Shown here: piece after piece, positions 57,504-64,000 of the stretch | Position numbering within the stretch: the first letter of the stretch is position 1 | Layout: each line of letters starts with the position of its first letter | Translations under genes and position numbers: made by a program | The notes under the pieces: model-generated | Databases searched by the model: none | Told to the model about the DNA's origin: nothing | What the model saw: the letters and a program-made list of their open reading frames with translations, nothing else | Source of the DNA: Sipunculus nudus | Lineage: Eukaryota > Annelida > Sipuncula > Golfingiida > Sipunculidae | Direction: 5' to 3' | Length of the DNA stretch: 64,000 nucleotides | Assembly (NCBI GenBank): GCA_026874595.1 | Contig: CM049309.1 | Span: forward strand, 52,860,079 to 52,924,078

Positions 57504-58038
57504 ATATATATATATATATATATATTGCAATCGTCACATTGCAGTTTTTCACTGTGTACCAGATCTCCTCTTATGTCACTGCTGCTTTGCAGAGCAAGAT
57601 TTTCTTGGTTCAAACATCAGGGTGCACACTGCACACAGAGAAAAGAAATGTAATCAGACCAATGAGAGCACGGTATCACATTGCACATCCAGCTCCCTGA
57701 TTAAACAAGTGACACCTGCTCTTTCATTGGTCAGGTTCTTGGCCCTGTGCCAGAACGGTGTTATCAGACAAAGGAGAATGGATATATATATATATATATA
57801 TATATGTACATATACACACACATGCATATAAGTATGATGTATAATTCATAATGCAGCAACCTTTATAAATCACGGCAGTGAAAGCAATCATATATACAGC
57901 ATAAAATATACACCAATTAGTAGTAGCCAGTTAATTTGCTCAGCCCCTCAAATCCCATAAAACTGGTTATATATCTATAAAATAAACACTTAAAAAAATT
58001 GTCATTTCTTTGTACAACATGACATGCATGTAAACTCC
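57504..58038. other. Intergenic with microsatellites and a diverged hairpin repeat
   Basis: (TA)n runs lie at about 57505-57525 and 57782-57805. Between them, AATCAGACCAATGAGAGC (57653) and GCTCTTTCATTGGTCAGGTT (57719) form an imperfect inverted repeat and share words with the hairpin element 34575-34707. No gene is seen. Confidence 0.5.
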
Positions 58039-58336
58039 ATTCCACATCCGTGTCCACCTGTTTTTTCCTATAATATTTATTTTCTTGGCATCTAAAATTT
58101 GGCCGTCCCCACAGGAGGCAGACTGGTATCAAATGTTTCAATAAAAACCAGGATTTATTGTATATTATTTTAAATTCATAATATGGAATTTCTTACAATG
58201 GGCAGGCATTATTTTGCTGCCAGTCAAAAGGTCTCAGTTTTTTTCTGTTCTGTCACTGTTGATAAAAAATAAGCTTAGGATGAATTAATAAAGTTTAGCT
58301 GAAAAAAAAAAAACAGGTGGACAGATGTTGTGGAAA
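58039..58336. mobile_element. MITE sharing TIR sequence with 61968-62589
   Basis: TTCCACATCCGTGTCCACCT at 58040 and the complementary AGGTGGACAGATGTTGTGGAA ending at 58335 form imperfect TIRs of about 28 bp, continued by T/A runs. The block TGTCCACCTGTTTTTT is identical to that of the 61968-62589 element. About 300 bp, no coding capacity. Confidence 0.65.
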
Positions 58337-60519
58337 GGGGCATCATCTATAAAGCTAATTACCAAAAATATATTTGAAACAAAAGTCATATATTTACAAC
58401 TATAACATGATTTTTCATTAAAAATCTTACAGAGCTCACAGAGTTTTTGTTAAAATAAGACACAGAGAACATAAATGTTCACATAAGTATGATTATTCTA
58501 AACAGCCTTTCTAGTCATGCCAACACTGAAGATAACAAATGACCATATTAATACCTAAATCGCTATAACAACTTAACATACAATTTTGTAGACCAGCTCA
58601 ATGTTTCTGCTTTAAATTAGTTATAACTATGTAAAGGAGATTATGTTATGGCCTGTGTCCTTTTCTTTGCTTGTTGGTTTGTTTGTCTGTCTGGCAGGAC
58701 AATGCAAACAAGATTTCAACAAATGTTTGTAGAGATGAGACATGGGCTGAGGGAGACTTCATTAAAATTTTGGTGCAGATTCATATCAAGGGGAAAAATC
58801 CAGCGGGACAAAAATGTTTTGATTTGAAATAAGTATATACACTCTTCAGAGTGCAACTTAAACTCTAAAAGCAATACACCCATGTATCTCAGTCAAAAGG
58901 AGCAGAAGAGAGATGAAAAAGTTCACTATATTATCAAATGCTTCAACAGCCTTTTATAAAATAGGGAGGTGGTTGCCAGTCCACACATCCTGTGTATAAT
59001 GCTAGGCACCAGACTACCAAATATACGTCTTGTGGTTTTCTACAGCTCTCCATTTAGGAGATGAATGAGAACTAAACTCTAAAGCTATTGGGATTCACTT
59101 CATGCAAGGATAATATGCAAGGATTAGTTCAATGTCCTGCCACTAGATGACTCTAGTATCTCACAGATAAACCTGACATGCATGTTCAGCAGCTCATGGG
59201 TCTGTTTCACCGGCAATAAACAAAGTAATGCATCTGTGTTGAAAAATTCATATGTTGCAACTTCGTTGCTAGAAAACAGCCCTGGACCAGTGTTATATAT
59301 CATTTCAGTGTATATAAACAGACAGCAATGATGAGCGTTGCATCAGTCAATAAGGTCACTTAAAGGGGGCGGGCTCTTCCTTAGTGTTGTTACCTGTATG
59401 ATGATTAGGATGAAGGTGCTAATGAATCCTGACAGTCATTAAAGATGAATAACATTCAGCAGACTGCTAAAATAACACACCTGTGTGTTGAAAAGCAGAA
59501 TTTCCATGCAAATCCCTTCAGTGATCATGTCTGACATAACAATGGTTTCCTTACTAATGATACCAAATTCTGCATAACATATCATACTGGCTATCTTCAG
59601 TTAATACTATGAATATAAGAAAAGCTTATCAGGTATAGACACAAAATCGAGGTTTGTAATAATAAGTGTTTTATGTAAAGACAGTGTAAATACAAAAACA
59701 ACCAATTCAACATATAAATTAATTACGTACCATATTCAAATGCCTGAAAGTATTTTGGTTTGTTGGGAACTGAAAATTCACCATGTATAAAAAATATTGT
59801 ACACTTTTTGATGGTTCTGGTGATATATATCACCATGATTTAGTATAAATTAAATAGTATAAATTAAATATATTTACTTTTTGACTGTATTGTAGCCATA
59901 TGAAGTATTTTTTTTTTCTTCTGTGTGAAAAGAAATGAAATGTCTGTGACATAAATGAGGTTATAGTAACATATCATTTATAAGTGAATATACACACTCT
60001 TCTTGTACAAAGTAATCATCATGAACAGCTGTACTGATTTTGACCTATAACCTGTACATACTGTTTTCTCATATTTGAATTTTTAATTTTATAAATTGAT
60101 TTAATAAAGGGTATACAATTATTATTCTGATCATGATAACACTTAACACTTCAATTTGTGAGGTAGAATTTCCCCCAAAAAATGTTTAATTTCCAGTGTT
60201 TTTGGTGATATTTTCAGATCTCATCAATAGAATATGAAACATTTAATGCGAAAGAACACCTGAATCTCATAACCAAACAACCTGATAATGCTTATAATTA
60301 TCATAATGATGATATAACATTAAAGATGATGAAAATCAGTTGCCCTCCTGGGTTATTTCAAAGGTATTAAGGCATCATGGTAACAGAGTAACAAGTGCCT
60401 GGTGTCAATTTCATGATTTATAAGTTATAAATATTGTGACATTGTAAACATCACAAATACTTAGAGAACCACTGTATGAGCTCAAATCTTAATCAAATAT
60501 TAAGCTATTGTTATTGAAT
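58337..60519. other. Intergenic or downstream UTR, no gene seen
   Basis: AT-rich sequence, no recognisable exon or repeat. It may be part of a long 3' UTR of the minus-strand gene whose coding end is at 63901, but nothing here proves that. Confidence 0.5.
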
Positions 60520-60527
60520 GTAATAAC

Positions 60528-60996
60528 TAGTGTTGGGACCAATCACTGAATATAATCGATGATTGGTTATATATAATCTTTGACTGGTCGGCCGACACAG
60601 ATGATCAGATGATCGGTCTTGCATTACCATAATTGATCACAGAGTTTTTCACAAAGGTCAAGCTTTATAATGACAGAAGGTATGCTTACATCAAATGTAT
60701 GTGAACAAACTTCAGAACAATTTGCATTTGCTAACAGATTCCCAATTATGTTGACTATATACACATGTAGGCTATAGAGTTGTTAGATATATTAGCCAAT
60801 ATGTAGGCTTATATATATAAAATGAGAGGATACATGTACAGGTATACATCTGATCCTAGAGGTTAAAACATATTTACTGATGACTGATCATAAAATAACG
60901 ACTAATTCCTAACACTTTTTTAAATAATAATCAATCATCAGTTATTGATATGCTGTGGATGACTGATTATGATGGAAAAAGCGACACCCAACACTA
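60528..60996. mobile_element. hAT-superfamily MITE with perfect 8-bp target duplication
   Basis: The element begins TAGTGTTGGG (60528-60537) and ends CCCAACACTA (60987-60996), exact inverted repeats of hAT type. GTAATAAC flanks it on both sides (60520-60527 and 60997-61004), an intact 8-bp target-site duplication, the size expected for hAT transposases. The 469-bp interior is non-coding and contains many GATTGGT/ATCAGT-type short words. The intact duplication argues for a fairly recent insertion. Confidence 0.9.
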
Positions 60997-61004
60997 GTAA
61001 TAAC

Positions 61005-61967
61005 CAATGTAATCTGATGTACCTGACAGACTAAACACATTAATAACTACATGAAAAATATGACCCATCAAGTAAACATACAACAGTTAACTGAATTTCT
61101 GGATTAAAGGCATTCATTAAATATAACACTTCAAGGTGACAGCATTAATACAGGGATCCCACACTTTCAGCAGATTGAAGTGTTCACAACTTTTCATGAC
61201 TTTAAACAGAAACTTTTGCAAAAATACATGACCTTTTTCTGACAACTTTGATAAGAAACTGTTACATATTATATGACATAAAACAGGCAATTAAGATCAT
61301 CTATTCTGCATATACAGAATCATGTCAAAAGAGCACTTCATTAAATATATTAAGAGAACTGCTGTTTCTACAGCTAAAATGTATTGTTCTTAATGAACCA
61401 GAAAATTGTACAAAATATCTGTCTTCAATAGGCCATTTTACATGGATAAAATTACATTGTTTTTGTTGAGAGAAATCTTCAAGCTTTTCTAAAAATGTTA
61501 GACATTTTCAAATTCATGATTTTTCATGACTTTTTGAATATTTTTAAACACATTATGACCATTTTCAATTACTGAAATTTTAAATTTCAAATTTCATGAC
61601 TTTTAAGGGCATGGGATCCCTTTAAAACTGCTGTCTATGAAGTCACCCTCATTCTCTGAAAGACATAAACTAACACTGCTGGTAACATAGCCATTCACAG
61701 TCAAAATGTCAATTAAATGTTTGTCTTGCAACTCAAGGTTTAACCCTTTGTGTGACCATAAATCAGCACATTAATTTTTGTTTACACTGGTTGCAATATA
61801 AATGCCCTGATTCTCAATATGAAAGGATTCTGATAATTTATAAAAAAAAAAACAAAGAATGTTTACATGTACAAATCAATCAATAAAAGCAGTTTCACTC
61901 ATGATCAACACATTTAAATATAAACTTATTTATTTAACATAGATTGCACAAATAGTTCTTATAACTA
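61005..61967. other. Intergenic or UTR, no gene seen
   Basis: AT-rich sequence. Repeated words TTTCATGAC and TTTTCATGACTTT recur at about 61190-61240 and 61511-61610, possibly remnants of a dispersed repeat. No coding sequence is recognised. Confidence 0.5.
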
Positions 61968-62589
61968 TAGTCCGTTCCAGCACCCCTGTCCACCTGTTTT
62001 TTTGCGATTATCTCTACATAAGACAAACTTGCAAAATAATATTTGCACCAATGGCATGAAGAGGCAAAAGCGTAATTTTTGGTACCTTACCTACTCAAAA
62101 TATAAATATTATTCACTTTACGGCCTGGTTGACATATCTCATATATATCCGTGGTTCATGGCGTCCCTAATAAGTGGCCATTGTTTATTCTCCCTGGATA
62201 TGGATATACTGTAATGTGACGTAACAGTGAAGCGCGTGCACGCGGAGAATACAAGTCTCGCTGTAAACAGGGGTCGGGAGCTCTTGATTATTGGTCCCAT
62301 GAATATGGGCGCCTCTTTAGTACGTCACGTCTATTATGACGTCATCACTAATCCCTGATATGCCCATTTCACAGATTAGTGGCACGATGTCGCTACAGAA
62401 TAGACTTGTTACTCATAAAATGGTTTAAAATTGATTACAGGAAAATGACATAAGATACGCTAATATTTCCATAATAGTTAATTACGCTTTTTCCTCTTTC
62501 TGCCCTAAGATCAAAAAGTTTGGACGTTCTTTGATTATCAAAAAAATAATCACGAAAAAACAGGTGGACAGGGGTGCTGGAACGGACTA
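61968..62589. mobile_element. 622-bp element with 35-bp perfect TIRs
   Basis: The left end TAGTCCGTTCCAGCACCCCT, followed by GTCCACCTGTTTTTT, is repeated exactly in inverted order at 62555-62589. TA dinucleotides flank both sides and could be the target duplication. The interior is CpG-rich compared with its surroundings (62214-62345), with TGACGTAA at 62216 and the CRE-like palindrome TGACGTCA at 62337-62344. No transposase is encoded; short open frames inside have no known domain. Confidence 0.85.
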
Positions 62590-62591
62590 TA

Positions 62592-63900
62592 ATACGAGGC
62601 ACTCTCCATGGCTTGGATGATGCATCCAGCAGGCTACTAACATTCCACAATTTTTTCTGTCCTTTTGGCACTTGTGAAAAAACACAATTGAAATCCCTGC
62701 ATTCCCTTATTTGTTGGTACTGAGTCAAGAAGCTTCTAACTCATTATTATGTATTTATATATAATAAGGTTTTGACACAACACTGACAAAGTTCTACTGT
62801 GGTTCACTTTTTACAGTCATCCTGTCAGCAATCATAGGTACCAATGTTTAACAACTTTTAAAGTTGACTTATAACTTTCAACTTAAACTCCAGCAGCAGA
62901 GAAGTTCTTCCAGCTTGTCAAAAAGTACATCATTTAAATTTTACAAAGAATATATATTTAAACTGTACACTTCACAAGAAGAACCAGGAGAACAAATGAC
63001 TAGGACTTTAAAAAAAATTCCATTCATATCTTAAATGTCATAAATTTTCAGATTTATTGTGACCCTGCACATAGCACAATGTCAATTCAAAATATATCAT
63101 TATTTTTTTTCTCATCTCAATTTTGTGTAGAATTCTGCATGAAACAAAGACTGTTATACAATCATAACTTGATCACTTATAGCTAGGGACATGATCATAA
63201 GATTAAACAGTACTCAGATCATCCAATAAATATAATCATGAAATGATTCCGAGCTTAACAAGCTGTTCATTAATGACCTATAGAATAGCATGTGTGATCA
63301 TAAAGGACTCTGAGCATTATTATGTGATCATAAATGACTCGGGACATAATTTTATGATCACTAATGCTTCAAGGCATCATGTGATCACAAATGATTAAAC
63401 ACATCATTTTTATGATCACTAATGCTTCAAGGCATCATGTGATAACAAATGATTAAGGACATCTTTTATGATCAATAATGACTCTAGGCATCATTGTGTA
63501 TCATAAATGATTAAACACATCATTTTATGATCACTAATGCTTCAGGACCTCATGCGATCACAAATGATTAAACACATCATTTTTATGATCACTAATGCTT
63601 CAGGGCATCATGTGATAACAAATGATTAAGAACATTATTTTTTTTATCTCTAGTGACTCACTATGAGCATAAATGATTCAGAATACCATTTAATGATTAC
63701 TTTAAACTAAGAGCATGATTGTGTGATCACTAATGATTAACAACATCATCATATGATCACTTATTATTCAGAGCACCATTATATGATCTTTGATGACTGT
63801 CAGAGCATCATCATGTCGTTGTACTTCTGTAGTTGATAGCTGAGCAGAGCGGGATGAATACAAAGCCTGAGTAAGAAACCGAAACAACCGACCGATCACA
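62592..63900 (-). other. Possible 3' UTR of the minus-strand gene, with a minisatellite
   Basis: The region lies just downstream (in minus orientation) of the stop at 63901. It is AT-rich without exons. The right half, about 63180-63800, is a tandem repeat described separately. Its transcript status is inferred only from position. Confidence 0.4.
63180..63800. repeat. Minisatellite, unit about 55-60 bp
   Basis: Tandem imperfect units built from TTTTATGATCACTAATGCTTCA, GGCATCATGTGATCACAAATG and ATTAAACACATCA. The near-palindromic word TGATCA recurs, so single strands could fold. About ten units are recognisable. Confidence 0.85.
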
Positions 63901-63999
63901 TCAGACTTTGCCATCTTCCTTCAGCACATCATTGTATGATGGTGGCTGTTCCTCAGGCCCAGGGGGAGGGGGCATCACTCCCGTTGGCTGAAGGTGTGC
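63901..63999 (-). CDS. C-terminal coding end of an unidentified minus-strand gene (partial)
   Basis: On the minus strand the frame from 63999 to the stop at 63903-63901 reads AHLQPTGVMPPPPGPEEQPP, then SYNDVLKEDGKV and TGA. The proline-rich PPPPGPEEQPPSY with a PPSY (PPxY) motif near the C-terminus looks like a real protein tail that could bind WW domains such as those of NEDD4-type ligases (inference). The rest of the gene lies beyond base 64000, so no family can be assigned. It converges with Lar. Confidence 0.6.
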   Translation of the reverse strand, partial: AHLQPTGVMPPPPGPEEQPPSYNDVLKEDGKV

Positions 64000-64000
64000 T

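Noticed and set aside
62435-62728. 97-codon minus-strand frame
   Set aside because: Overlaps the right end of the TIR element 61968-62589, including its TIR; no domain seen. A transposase fragment was considered but no motif supports it.

Overview
The window is AT-rich metazoan genomic DNA dominated by one gene on the + strand: the 3' three quarters of a LAR-type (type IIa) receptor protein tyrosine phosphatase, the orthology group of Drosophila Lar and vertebrate PTPRF/PTPRD/PTPRS. Twenty-eight exons (1094..45694) were placed by reading the coding frames and GT/AG borders. Every intron phase is compatible with its neighbour, and the exons join into one frame of about 1,772 residues ending at TGA 45692-45694. 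The layout is Ig domain 3, nine fibronectin III (FN3) domains, a membrane-proximal region, a transmembrane helix, a juxtamembrane segment, PTP domain D1 (active) and PTP domain D2 (predicted weak or inactive), then a 3' UTR of about 2.9 kb. The signal peptide, Ig1 and Ig2 must lie upstream of base 1. A 33-nt, phase-compatible microexon sits in the juxtamembrane intron.

The organism is a protostome-like invertebrate, most likely a mollusc and probably a bivalve. Nine FN3 repeats fit the protostome LAR architecture. The introns are long, low in GC and full of short inverted-repeat elements and tandem-repeat-bearing elements of a kind I associate with bivalve genomes. Species cannot be fixed from the sequence alone.

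Region by region: 1-5,080 Ig3, FN3-1 and FN3-2; 5,081-13,292 a large intron with a recent 345-bp tandem duplication and a ~36-bp minisatellite; 13,293-25,705 FN3-3 to FN3-9, with a TIR element carrying ~300-bp internal repeats (15.7-17.0 kb) and a ~31-bp minisatellite (19.0-20.1 kb); 27,871-30,570 membrane-proximal, transmembrane and juxtamembrane exons; 30,571-35,499 the microexon-bearing intron; 35,500-39,893 D1, with a 75-bp x 10 minisatellite that starts inside a coding exon and copies its 5' splice site; 40,705-45,694 D2, with a long (TA)n tract against one splice acceptor; 45,695-~48,570 3' UTR; 48.6-63.8 kb intergenic or UTR DNA rich in repeats (two copies of a satellite-bearing element, one nested in a ~3.1-kb foldback-like inverted repeat, a hAT MITE with perfect 8-bp target duplications, and two MITE families with shared TIRs); 63,901-63,999 the C-terminal coding end of a second, convergent minus-strand gene with a PPSY motif.

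The single large gene encodes a neuronal/epithelial adhesion-type phosphatase: the ectodomain binds extracellular ligands and the cytoplasmic D1 removes phosphate from tyrosine. No prokaryotic-type system, CRISPR array or autonomous transposase gene was seen. The strongest unusual signals are the splice-site-spanning minisatellite, the palindrome-bearing 280-bp higher-order repeat and the foldback structure.
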